Below, in pieces: positions 45,776 to 56,810 of a stretch of DNA of 64,000 nucleotides. The position numbers and the translations under genes were made by a program. Under the pieces are notes generated by a model. The model did not search any database, had not been told where the DNA came from, and was given only the letters and a program-made list of their open reading frames with translations. Source of the DNA: Leptodactylus fallax (Eukaryota > Chordata > Amphibia > Anura > Leptodactylidae); the NCBI GenBank assembly GCA_947044405.1, contig CAMRHE010000011.1:4394501-4458500 (forward strand). Direction: 5' to 3'. Within the stretch, counting starts at the first letter, position 1. Each line of letters begins with the position of its first letter.

Positions 45776-46537
45776 TTATTCTTAAAGCGGATGTCCAGGA
45801 ATTGGACAAACTCCATAGGTGCCTGGGGCAGGTGGCGGCCTAAAATCACTAGTACTTAATGTAGGGGGGCCTGTAAAGGGGGAACTTGCTGCCTGGGGCC
45901 AATAAAGGTGTAGGGGAAGCTAGAAAAGGGGACATTATATTGTGTGGGGGCCAGTAAATGGGGTGTTTTACCATGTGGGGACTAGTAAAGGCAGTGTTTT
46001 ACTCCTAGTTACGCCCATGAATGGATAGTACTAGTATAACTAGGATCATTGTGGTCTCAACTGCAACCAGGGCCAGAAGCCCAGGGGGGCCACAGGTCAC
46101 CCTCAGCACATTACGGCTGGATAAACTTCTTTGATCACCTTTCTGACTTCCTTTGATCCCTGGAAATCTGTGATACCTTTGCCGAGGGAGGTTGTACTTG
46201 TAATCTTTAATCTGGCAGTACTACTTTTTACAACCTGTAACTGAGTTCTGCTATATAGTAAAAATATAAACACTTTGGTTATGGCTTGTCAGGTATCAGC
46301 TGCAATGTTTATCTTGGGGTAATTCATTAATAATATAACCAGTTTATCTGGTCATTAACACAATATTTGATGTTTTGTCATAATATAATAAATGGACAAC
46401 CCAGTGTAAGATAATAATACATTTATAATAATAATAAATTTATGATGATTACATATTTCTAGACAAAGAAAATAGCAAATAGCTGAGTAACAACAGCTTA
46501 GATCCTATAAACAATATCATTTTCTTTTCTAAAACAG

Positions 46538-46748
46538 GTTTGACGTTATGTTGAAATGTTGGCACCCAAAATCAGAGCTACGTCCAACATTTTCTGAACT
46601 GGTCTCAAGAATTTCTTCCATCTTCTCAACTTTCATTGGGGAGCATTATGTGCTTATCAATACAACATACGTCAACATAAAATGTTCTGCTCCCTACCCA
46701 TCTCTACTACCGACAGAAGAAAACATGGATTTTAACCTTGATACGTGA
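46538..46748 (+). CDS. met: met exon 21 coding part: end of kinase and docking tail
   Basis: 211 coding bases ending in TGA. The translation includes [20 protein letters not shown] (helix I CW....RP.F) and then [18 protein letters not shown]. The two tail tyrosines correspond to human Tyr1349 (YVHV) and Tyr1356 (YVNV). Here they read YVLI and YVNI, and the second keeps the pYxN Grb2 consensus. The protein ends [11 protein letters not shown] and lacks the roughly nine residues (RPASFWETS) that follow VDT in human MET. TGA follows Thr directly, with no homologous continuation seen in frame. Confidence 0.95.
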
Positions 46749-47452
46749 TTCTTCATTTTTTAAGGAGACTTATAATACTTGTCCATATATTTCTTTGATG
46801 TGTTTGGTTTTAGTTTTTTTTTATTGCACTAGAAGCCTAACTATATTAATAGTAAAAACTACAGACTGATGTCCAGAAGATGGTACAACATAAGCAACAT
46901 TATTTTTTATGTTTTTTTTTCTTTGCTAAGTCTTCAGTTGTCATGTGTTCAACACGACACAAAGAAAATGGCCCATAAGGTAAAACTGGACAAAATACTA
47001 TATTGGCTGTTTTCGTCATTTTGAAGACTGTATTTTACTTTGTGTTGTCTGTATAGCACTTTTATCTAAGCAGATACTGCTACCTTAGTAAGTGGGTCAA
47101 TATCCACATTAACTGAAGAAAAAAGATGATGAATCAGATTACTATCACTTATGGCAATTATTTGGAAAATGAGTACTGCATAATGAACAGATGAAAATGC
47201 CATAGTGGAAACTTGGACAGCCAAGAAAGAAGGGAAAATGTATAACTTCTGAATAGGTGGTGGAACAGGATACTATGTGGAAGTGATCTCAACGGCACAC
47301 CAGAAGATGATTCATTTTGTCCTATGATGTTCTAAATTCCCATACTGGACCAAGATTATGCTGTATGTCCAAGGCATAGCTCATAGCTGTTACTGCGTCA
47401 ATGTGTTGTGATGCCTTAGTTGCATTTCTGTTTTATTCCAAATGTTTTGGTA

Positions 47453-47458
47453 AATAAA
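47453..47458 (+). promoter_or_regulatory. candidate proximal polyadenylation signal of met
   Basis: AATAAA hexamer 705 bases after the stop codon. The sequence after it is not strongly GU-rich in the first 40 bases. Confidence 0.45.
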
Positions 47459-48706
47459 GTTGGCAGAATTTACTTAAATGATTTAGCAATCAGGTGTTAT
47501 TAAATGGTCAAAGGAAATACAGAATCCGTCACAAGTCACTTAGATGTATTAAAGGAGATCTCCCAGGAGACATTTATAAAAGGCACTTGTAGTGTAAAAT
47601 GTATAAAAATGCATAAACTAGTTATTAATGTCTTAGTTATACAAATGTGTGGATTCAGATCACCACGCAAATATAGTATACATGTATTTGCTAGTAGATG
47701 GTCATTTCCTCCACAAAAGGGCTCCATGACAGCACTGCCCCTGACAGATGCCAGAAGATATTGTCCATAGAACTGGATTATAAATTGGGCCTGATAATTA
47801 TTAACAAATATGGCATTCACATTTTAATCTACACTAAATGGCCTGATATACTTCCTCTGGTAGGTCTGTTTTAAAGTCTGTGAAAGGGTGGTGTGATCTT
47901 CCATTTATTGACTAGTGTATTGCACATATGACACCACACCTCTTTCTACAGAGCATTTGGGAATTGGGGGATAAACAATGTAACTGATCCTTATACAACA
48001 AATATAAGGTTAAATGTATGTATGTTACTTTTGTCATATGTAATTAAACACTGGAATTTAGATGTACAGTTTATGTCCTTCCATTAAAGCAAATCTCTCA
48101 GCTGTTATGTCCAGCTATATTCCTGTGCAGAGCATTCCCCCCGCCTCTCCCTGCAGTGACTGACAGGCTGCTGTGTATGGACTTATATACAAAAGCCTGT
48201 CAATCATAGCAGAGATGCGCAGGGAGAGCACACTTTGTGAACACACTGGATAAGCTATAACATCAATGTATTTTTAGCACTCCTAGTAGCCAAACTGCAC
48301 AAATTTATTTGTGCTACTTTGACTCCTGGCAGTACAGCTCTGTAACTGAAATATGCTGTCCTTACATAGAGCAGCATATTAATCTAACAGGAAGGTTTCC
48401 AGCATGCACAAGTACACACCCTGTTACTATCCAAACATTTCTGAAAAGCTCCCACTTCCAGAACAGAATTTTAGTTGCAGTGTGTAAAAGGAATAGTTTA
48501 TACTTGTACGTCATGTAAAAATGTCATGATTCGAGAACATTAGTAATGTGTACACTGGAGCAGCACATTTGTTAATAACTTTACACAGTAACTGAAAGTA
48601 AATGCTTGTTCCTGTGGAATTGTTTAATGTTGTACAGACTATTTGGTGTGGGATGTAACTGGATTTGTTGATTAAAAATATGACATTAAAAGTTTTATAT
48701 TTTTAT

Positions 48707-48712
48707 AATAAA
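48707..48712 (+). promoter_or_regulatory. candidate distal polyadenylation signal of met
   Basis: AATAAA hexamer followed closely by T-rich and TG-containing sequence (TGTTTATTTTTAATG), a plausible downstream element. Confidence 0.5.
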
Positions 48713-49683
48713 TGTTTATTTTTAATGCTATATACAATATTACTTTAATGTTCAATGGTTCAAATATTGTGGTATATGTGTGATGTTTTAATTTTAGAAG
48801 TGTTATTAAAGTTTTCAGACATGACCCTATTACTCACATTATGTCTAATGCACATTTAATGCGTAGTCTTAGGCTATTTTTACTTTCACTAGGTTCTACT
48901 CAGTGGAGTACATACCTACCATATATGATCACATCACCATTATCAGTCCCCAGGAAGAGGTCCCATTTATGTTATTTTTGACATTTTATATGTGTTGAAT
49001 AGAAATGAGCAAATTTTTAAAAAATCCGATTCACAAATTTTCCGTAACAATTCGATTTGATCCGAATTAATTTACGACGAATCTCGTTAACTCCTTCCCG
49101 ACATCCGCCCTAATAGTACGTTTCTGCCGGGAAGGACTTCCCGCAAACCACGGCGGAAGCATGGTGCGCACATAGAAACTGTGTGCGCACCCTGCATTGC
49201 AGGTGTCAGCCGTATGTAACAGCTGACACTGTCCTCTAACACCTCTGGTCGGAGCTGAGCAAATGTGACCGCAGCATCTCAGGGGTTTTATTATATATTG
49301 GGGTCCCGATTGCCCCCCCGCGACTGGGGATGCCGCTGCTCCTATTCGGCAGCCTGGGGTCTGACTAGTGACCCTGAGTCTGCCCCATCACTGTCCCTCC
49401 GCATACCTGGTTGATCCTGCCTTGAATGGAGACTGTCAGCCTATGCGTCTGCACAGGCTGACAGCCTCCTATACACTGCAGCGTGTACCTATATCGCTGC
49501 TTCAATCCCCTATGGAGACAAAAAGAAAAAAATGTAAAAAAAAGTAGCCCATGGGAAGTGATTAAAAATAAACACTTATACTCACCTTACCTCACCTCTT
49601 CTGGGTATCCGGCAGTCTGCAGCATCCTCCCCGCGCCTCTTCTTCCTTGTGACTGAGGTCCTGCTCCCCATACATCACTGCTG

Positions 49684-49785
49684 GGGCCTGTGATTGGGCC
49701 TCAGCGGTCACGTGGGGCGTGATGACGTCATTACGCCGGCACTCTCCACGTGACCGCTGGGGCCCAATCACAGTGAGGCCTGGGG
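49684..49785. repeat. internal hairpin with E-boxes and a CRE
   Basis: GGGCCTGTGATTGGGCCTCA...GGTCACGTGG is mirrored by CCACGTGACCGCTGGGGCCC. It holds CACGTG at 49709-49714 and 49747-49752 around TGACGTCA at 49723-49730. The match is to consensus motifs only, and binding is not implied. Confidence 0.7.
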
Positions 49786-50073
49786 AGCAAGACCTCAGTC
49801 ACCGGCCAGAAGAGCTGGATGCTGAGCCCAGGACAGGTGAGTATCAGTATTTTTTTTATTTTTAATCACCTCCCCTGGCCTGGCATCTAATGAAAAGTTG
49901 CCCAGTGATCGCCAGGCCCCATCCATTAGCAGTATGTATAGCGGTCAGGGAACCAGGCTTTCCCCAACCGCTATCATGGGGCCCCGGCACTTGCCCGGGT
50001 ACGCACGAGTGCTGGCGCCGGCCCTGTCGGCACCCCCCAATTTTCGACGCGGGGGGTGCCGAGGGGTCATGTA

Positions 50074-51664
50074 CAGTGGGGAAAAAAGTATTTAGTCAGC
50101 CACCAATTGTACAAGTTCTCCCACTTAAGAAGATGAGGCCGGCCTGTAATTGTCATCATAGGTAGACCTCAACTATGAGAGACAAAATGAGAAAACATAT
50201 CTGGAAAATCACATTGTCTGATTTTGAAAGAATTTATCTGCAAATTATGGTGGAAAATAAGTATTTGGTCAATAACAAAAGTTCATCTCAATACTTTGTT
50301 ATATATCCTTTGTTGGCAATGACAGAGGTCAAACTTTTTCTATAAGTCTTCACAAGGTTGGCACACACTGTTGCTGGTATGTTGGCCCATTCCTCCATGC
50401 AGATCTCCTCTAGAGCAGTGATGTTTTGGGGCTGTCGCTGGGCAACACGGACTTTCAACTCCCTCCAAAGGTTTTCTATGGGGTTGAGATCTGGAGACTG
50501 GCTACGCCACTCCAGGACCTTGAAATGCTTCTTACGAAGCCGCTACTTCATTGCCCTGGCGGTGTGCTTGGAATCATTGTCATGCTGAAAGACCCAGCCA
50601 TGTCTCATCTTCAATGCTCTTGCTGATGAAAGGAGTTTTGCACACAAAATCTCACGATACATTGCCCCATTCATTCTTTCATGTACACGGATCTGTCGCC
50701 CTGGTCCCTTTGCAAAGAAAGAGCCCCAAAGCATAATGTTGCCACCCCCATGCTTCACAGTAGGTATGGTGTTCTTTGGATGCAACTCAGCATTCACTCT
50801 CCTACAAACACGACGAGTTGTGTTTCTACCAAACAGTTCTACTTTGGTTTCATCTGACCATATGACATTCTCCCAATACTCTTCTGGAACAAACAAATGC
50901 TCTCTAGCAAACTTCAAACGGGACCGAATATGTACTGGCTTAAGCAGGGGGACACGTCTGGGACTGCAGGATCTGAGTCCCTGGCGGTGTAGTGTGTTAC
51001 TGACGGTAGCCTTTGTTACGTTAGTCCCAGCTTTCTGCAGGTCATTCACTAGGTTCCCCTGTGTGGTTCTGGGATTTTTGCTCACCGTTCTTGTGATCAT
51101 TTTGACTCCATGGGGTGAGATCTTGCGTGGAGCCCCTGATCGAGGGAGATCATCAGTGGTCTTTTATGTCTTCCATTTTCTAATTATTGCTCCCACAGTT
51201 GATTTCTTCACACCAAGCTGCTTGCCTATTGTAGATTCAGTCTTCCCAGCCTGGTGCAGGTCTACAATTTTGTTTCTGGTGTCCTTCCACAGCTCTTTGG
51301 TCTTCACCATAGTGGAGTTTGGAGTGTGACTGTGAGGTTGTGGACAGGTGTCTTTTATACTGATAATAATGTCAAACAGGTGCCATTACTACAGGTAATG
51401 CGCGGAGGACAGAGGAGCCTCTTAAAGAAGAAGTTACAGGTCTGTGAGAGCCAGAAATCTTGCTTGTTTGTAGCTGACCAAATACTTATTTTTCACCATA
51501 ATTTGCAAATAAATTCTTTAAAAATCAGACAATGTGATTTTCTGGATTTGTTTTGTCTCTCATAGTTGAGGTCTACCTATGATGACAATTACAGGCCTCT
51601 CTCATCTATTTAAGTGGGAGAACTTGCACAATTGGTGGCTGACTAAATACTTTTTTCCTCACTG
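50074..51664 (-). mobile_element. Tc1/mariner transposon E, Sleeping Beauty-like
   Basis: 1591 bases, TA at 50072-50073 and 51665-51666, termini CAGTGGGGAAAAAAGTATTT. Inner repeats GGTGGAAAATAAGTATTTGG give the IR/DR layout. The transposase is on the - strand with stop codons. Confidence 0.92.
50288..51310 (-). pseudogene. Sleeping Beauty-like Tc1 transposase with two stop codons
   Basis: The frame from [20 protein letters not shown] to GYITKY is exactly 1023 bases (340 codons plus stop), with no frameshift seen. It is interrupted by TAA at 51164-51166 (in RKWKT*K) and TAG at 50543-50545 (ARAMK*RLRKKH). Catalytic motifs: Asp in [12 protein letters not shown], Asp in FQHDND and Glu in NPIENLW. 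NDPKH reads NDSKH. Among known families it is closest to the salmonid-type Sleeping Beauty transposases. Confidence 0.92.
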
Positions 51665-51910
51665 TAGTATGGCGGAACCCCTTGGATGCCACGGTCATGT
51701 TTGACCGTGGCATTTAAGGGGTTAAAAACCCCAATTGGAGTTGTGCGATTCGTTACCACGAACTGTGAGGAAATCCAGATTCGATGCGAATTGAATATTT
51801 CCTGAAATTCGGATCGAATTCCACTTCGTCAGCTTCGATTCGCTCATCTCTAATGTCGAAGCTTAGCAATAGGGGGCATGACCTCCAATAGCCTGACACA
51901 TTTTCTTTAA

Positions 51911-52875
51911 AGAGGACCTTTTATGTCCTTATCGATGAGCAATATTATATACCGCTAGAAAGCTGACAGTGCGCTGAATTCAGCACACAGTCGGCTGTCC
52001 CGGTATGTGCCCTGATGCTGGAGATATCAGTTCCTCACAGCTCATTTCCATTCCATTCCATTTCTATTTCAGCGCTCTTTCCATTTTGAGCCACACCATG
52101 TTCCCATACAGCAGATTACAACCACATATGGGGCATTTCTGTGTTCAGAAGAAATTGGGTAAGAAACTGTGGGGTTTTTTTTTCTTCATTAACCACTTGC
52201 AAAAATTAAAAATATAGTGCTATATGGACGGTTTATTGGAAAAAAGGTAATTTTTCATTTTTACGTCTCAATGGTTATAAAATCTGTGAAACGGCTGTGT
52301 GGTCAAAATGCTCACTATACCCCTTGATGAATTCTGTGAGGGGTGTAGTTTCCATTTTTAGGGGTTTCCATTGTTTTGGTACTTTGGGGGCTCTGCAAAT
52401 GAGTCATGGCACCTGAAAACTATTCCAGCAAAATCTGCTTTTTAAATGTCCAGTGTAGCTCCTTCCCTTCCGTGCGCTGCCATGTGCCCAAACATAAATT
52501 TACATACACATGTGGGGTATTTCTGTGCTCTGGAGAAATTGCATAACAGTATGGGAGATGCATTTTCTCCTTAAACCCTTTGTGAATGTGTTAATTTTAG
52601 GGCTAAATGAATGTATTAGTGAAAAAAAATTAAATGTCTTAATTTCACCTCCATATTGTTTTAATTCCCGTGAAATAATTAAAGGGTTAACAAACTTTCA
52701 AAATGCTGTTTTGAATTATTTGAGGGGTGCAGTTTTGAAAATTGGGGTGATTTATGGGGGTTTCTAATATATAGGCATTTATAATCACTTTCAGAACTGA
52801 AGTGGTCCCTAAAAAATTTGTTTGGGAAATTTTCTTGTAAATCTGGAAAATTGCTGTTACACTTCTAAGCCTTCT
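51911..52875. other. intergenic repeat-rich stretch
   Basis: Holds a TTTAAAGAGGACCTTTTATG end similar to the 12550 family, and two degenerate copies of a unit near GGGGTATTTCTGTGCTCTGG (52128 and 52516). No gene seen. Confidence 0.5.
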
Positions 52876-52906
52876 AATCGTTGATTGTAATGTCAATCTG
52901 TATTCC

Positions 52907-53042
52907 CTTATTCCAGACAGCAGCACAATATGGGGTATCTCTGCCCCTGTGTGTTGTTTAGGACAGATGGAACCTTTAATTAGCACCAAAAAGGTGCCTC
53001 CTACTAGCCCTATAAGAGGACACAAGAGACCTCCCTCCACTG
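52907..53042. repeat. DIRS left inverted terminal repeat
   Basis: ACAGCAGCACAATATGGGGT...ACCTCCCTCCACTGTG is the inverse of 61352-61490 with a few mismatches (for example GCACCAAAAAGG versus GCCCCAAAAAGG). Confidence 0.88.
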
Positions 53043-53084
53043 TGTAAATTATAAAGTAACAGGAAACAAGCTTCTAGGGAGGGA

Positions 53085-53175
53085 AGCCTTGTGCTGCTGT
53101 CTGGACTAAGGGAATACAGATTGACATTACAATCAACGATTCCCCTTACGTCCGACAGCAGCACAATATGGGGAG
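53085..53175. repeat. DIRS internal complementary region
   Basis: The left half (to 53141) is the inverse of the element's left end at 52876-52930: ACAGATTGACATTACAATCA against TGATTGTAATGTCAATCTGT. The right half (from 53139, ATTCCCCTTACGTCCGACAG) is the inverse of the element's right end at 61460-61493. The two halves meet at CGATTCCCC, with ATT shared, as in a circularised intermediate. Confidence 0.88.
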
Positions 53176-53211
53176 ATAGCAAGTAATTCCACAAGGGATG
53201 GTTTCCTCGCC

Positions 53212-54330
53212 TTACAACGTCAAGGACTGACTAACCAAAGGCAGTTGTCTGGAAACTGCGGATGTCCAATGATAATGTTTAACAAAAGGTCAACTGAAAT
53301 GACCATGATGCAGCCGCACAAATCTGGTCCAATGGTAAGGACCGATACTCAGCCAAAGAAGTCGACAACCCAGGTCGAGTGGCCGTAGAAAGACTGGAGG
53401 GAATAACTCCTGAATAAGAAAGGAAGACTTAATTGTCTCCTTGATCCATGTGGATAGAGTAGGCTTGGAAGCCTTGAGGCCTCTGTTTTTACCCTGCATA
53501 TCAATTAGTAGGCTTTCGGCCTTCTTAAGCGGTTGAGTGTGGAATAGGTAAATCCACAGACACCTTACCACATCTAAGGTGTTGAGCTTTTCTTCCTCCT
53601 CAGAGGTTGGAGAGGGGAAAAACACAGGTAACGAAATTAGCTGATTGCTATTATAGTATGAGGGGACCTTAGGGATAAACCCAGGCAAACCTAAGGTGTA
53701 CCCTATCTGCAAAAACAAAATGTACGGTTCTCTAGAAGAGAGGGCCTGGAGTACCCCTACTCTTTGGCAGATATACTAGCCAACAAAAAAGTGGTTTTGT
53801 AGGCTAAATATTGTATCTCTGTAGTCTCCAAGGGTCCAAATGGAGGAACGCACAGGCCTGTAATGACTACCGCAAGGTCCCACTGGGGATGATACTGATG
53901 GCTTTAACCTCATTGCCCCTTTAAGGAACCTTGCAACCAGAGGATCCTGAGACAGACGTCTGTTCAAATAAGCGGAGAGGGCCGCAATCTGCACTTTCAA
54001 AGTGGCAGGGGCAAGGCCCTTATCCAAACCGTCCTGAAGAAAATTTAAAATATCAGCCGTTGAAGGTTCTAGATTATTAATACCCTTCTTGGAGCACCAC
54101 TCCATGAAAATCTTGGCTGTCCTCTGGTAGTTCTTATTGGTAGATTCTGCTCTTGCAGAAGAAAGGGTCTTCAGGACGGCCTCTGACAGTCCTCTATCCT
54201 GCTGTAGGGACTGCTCAACCTCCAGGCTGTCAGGTTGAATCTCCAGAGATCCTGGCACTTCAGAGATCCTTGGGAAACCAGGTTCTGGATGGGGGGAATA
54301 TATATCCCTCGACTCATCTCCATGAGTTGG
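53212..54330 (-). pseudogene. DIRS tyrosine recombinase, frameshifted
   Basis: The recombinase would integrate the circular DNA copy. The N-terminal core-binding part (STNKNYQRTAKIFMEWCSKK, then GLAPATLKVQIAALSAYLNR) is in one frame to about 53900. The middle (LNTLDVVRCLWIYLFHTQPL, then GLKASKPTLSTWIKETI) is in another at about 53450-53640. The C-terminal pieces (STSLAEYRSLPLDQICAAAS and FVKHYHWTS, holding the likely catalytic Tyr) are in two further frames. It ends TAA at 53212-53214. The start is not defined, since it overlaps the RNase H frame. It is broken in at least three places. Confidence 0.82.
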
Positions 54331-55681
54331 GAAAAACCAAGCTCTTTTTGGCCAGAATGGAATGATGGCTATCACAGAGACTTGGTCCTGTCTGATTTTC
54401 ATTAATACCTTTGGTATTATTGGAATTGGAGGGAAGATGTATGCCAGCCTGGACCTCCAAGGGATGGACAGGGCATCCACTGCCAAGGGATTGTCCTCCT
54501 GGTAAAGGGAACAGAACTTCTCCACCTTGGCGTTGAGTCGGGTTGCCATGAGGTCTATTTCTGGAAGACCCCTGTTCAGGGTAATCTGATGAAAGACTTC
54601 TGGATTGAGCGACCATTCTCCTGATACGGCATAACCCCGACTCAACCGATCCGCTACTATGTTCAGGGAGCCCTTGATGTGAACTGCGGATAAATGGGTT
54701 AGATTTTTCTCTGCCCATGTAAATATCAGATCTGCCTCCCTAAGGAGGGTTGGTGATCTGGTGCCTCCCTGTCTGTTCACGTACAGCACTGTGGTCATGC
54801 TGTCTGACCGGATTTAGACTGCTCTTCCCCTGGGAAGAGGCAAGAAATAGAGTAAGGCACGATATACGGCTCTGAGCTCCTTCCAGTTGGACGAGGTCCT
54901 TTTTTCAGGAGCGCTCCAGACTCCCTTTATGGAGTTTTCGTCCAATGGGCTCCCCATCCCGAGAGGGATGCATCTGTAGTCAACAGGGTCCAAGAAGGTT
55001 GGACAGTGGACCTTCCGTCTTTCAGGTGCAACCACCACTTGAGGGAAAGACGGGTCCTGGGGGAGAGTCGAATCTTCTTGCTGAATGTAAGAAGGGAGCG
55101 ATCCCAAGCCTCTAGTAACTCCTTCTGGAGGGGACGTAAGTGCCACAAGGCCCATGGGACTGCCTCCACTGAGGAAGACATCAAGCCCAGGATCTTCATC
55201 AATGTTCTGATGGAGGCTATCGGCTTTTTGAAGAGGTGCCGGACTGCCGCAACCAGCTTCTCCTTCCTTGCTGGTGTCAAGGAGATTTGCAGGCAGACTG
55301 AATCTAGGAAGTAGTTTTCTCAGAGGAACTTCCTTCGAGTTGAAGGGATCGTTTTTGACTTCTCCCAGTTTATAAGCCATCACAGACTCTGAAGGCTGTC
55401 TGTAGTTACTGGAGCAGAACAGACTCTGACTGGGCCTTTATCAACCAGTCGTCTAGATAAGGCACCAAGAATATCCCCTGAAGCCTGAGGGCGGCCGTTA
55501 TGGGGACCACTACCTTTGTAAAGGTGTGGGAAGCAGAGGAGATCCCGAAGGGTAGTGCTGTGAATTGAAAGTGCTTCCTGTGGCCGGAAAATACTACGGC
55601 AATCCTTAGAAAAGAACCTTCTGTGTGGAGGTAAATAGAAATATGCAAATAGGCATTTTTTTTTTTTTTTTTTTTTTCCAA
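54331..55681 (-). pseudogene. DIRS reverse transcriptase (C-terminal part) and RNase H
   Basis: On the - strand from 55681: RT block HFQFTALPFGISSASHTFTK, with the catalytic YLDDWL box, then the thumb (MTPARKEKLVAAVRHLFKKP). RNase H follows: Asp in LLTTDASLSGWGAHW, Glu in NWKELRAVYRALLYF, Asp in RSDSMTTVLYVNRQGG and Asp in NIVADRLSR. Defects: a stop after YLDDWLIKAQSESVLLQ, a frameshift near 54930, and a TAA at 54814-54816. The upstream part of the RT is on the far side of the LINE, at 58990-59460. Confidence 0.85.
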
Positions 55682-55868
55682 GATGGCGCCGCTGGAGTGG
55701 CTGCCAGCTACAGCAGCTCTGAGACTCTCTATCTTATTTTTCTTTCTATGACTCGTTTTGTACCTCTCTACTTAAGGACTTTGCACTATGAAACACACAC
55801 AAAGACTTGGACCCTTGTGATACTTTTTTTTTTGTTTGTTTTTATCTGTCTTTTTGTTCTGCTTGAAA

Positions 55869-56810
55869 ATGGGATCTTTTGTGTATGCAGACAATTCCTT
55901 TGTCTATACAAGAGAGGAAATTCTGCAGCTCAGAGGCACAGCAGGGGGGCATACCATCTGGTCACACATCCCCCGTGAGATTTGGAGAAAGAAAAAGCGG
56001 GTGAGGGGATGCAGAGCTGGTACTCTTCAGAGGATTAAAAAGAGGCGTTACCGACCAGCTGTTCCCTCCATCATCATGGGCAATGTGAGATCTCTTGCAA
56101 ACAAGATGGATGAACTAACAGCGCTCACCAGGCAGCATCAGGAGTTTCGGGCGTGCAGCATGATGCTACTTACAGAGACTTGGCTCACTGAAGTTACTCC
56201 TGACCCTCTGGTCTCCTTGGATGGTTTTAAACTCCTTCGGGCAGACAGGACAAGGGAGAGCGGTAAGAGGAAAGGAGGGGGGCTGGCAATGTTTGTGAAT
56301 AATAGATGGTGTAATCCTAGGCACATTGTGATTAAGGATCAAACTTGCTGTAAGGACATTGAACTATTAGCTGTGAGCATGAGACCTTTCTACCTACCAA
56401 GGGAACTATCACATGTCATCGTGATAGCTGCATATGTCCCCCCCTCTGCGAAAGCTGACGCTGCCTGCGAGGTCCTACAAGCCACGCTGAGCCAGTTACA
56501 GTCTCAGCACCCCCAGGCCCTCTTTCTTCTGTCGGGTGATTTCAACCATGCCTCTCCATCATCCACACTGCCCAGTTTCACACAGTATGTAACCTGCCAC
56601 ACAAGAGACAACAAAACACTGGACTTGTTCTTTGCCAACGCGAGGGAGGCATATAACTCATCAGCCCTACCGCCCCTGGGAAGATCGGATCACAACCTAG
56701 TACATCTCCGACCTGTGTACAAGCCACTTGTACGTAGAGAACCAGCTGTCACCCGCACAGTGAGGATATGGTCCGAGGAGAGTGATGAGGCTCTGAGGGA
56801 TTGTTTTTGA
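55869..56810 (+). pseudogene. LINE ORF, N-terminal part: AP endonuclease
   Basis: Starts MGSFVYADNSFVYTREEILQ (an in-frame Met at 55836 would add 11 residues). The endonuclease that nicks target DNA is recognisable by NVRSLANKMDELTAL, TETWL, SGDFNHAS and GRSDHNLV (the catalytic SDH). The frame ends at TGA in GATTGTTTTTGACAC. The next frame carries straight on (FDTTTWEVLQDSYGEDIEG), so one extra T in the T run explains the break. Otherwise there is no defect. Confidence 0.88.

Larger units (their letters stand above)
46749..48731 (+). other. met: met 3' untranslated region (extent uncertain)
   Basis: AT-rich sequence after the met stop codon without a coding frame. Two AATAAA signals, at 47453-47458 and 48707-48712, would give 3' UTRs of about 0.7 and 2.0 kb. 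The longer is closer to the roughly 2 kb 3' UTR of mammalian MET. No transcript evidence is available here, so the choice is open. Confidence 0.5.
49001..51851. mobile_element. foldback DNA transposon split by Tc1 element E
   Basis: The left end AGAAATGAGCAAATTTTTAA and inverted right end AGAGATGAGCGAATCGAAGC look like the two ends of one non-autonomous element. Both continue into sequence with AATTCG/CGAATT blocks. After removing the Tc1 it is about 1.26 kb, non-coding, with an internal hairpin at 49684-49785. Pairing of the two ends is inferred. Confidence 0.55.
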
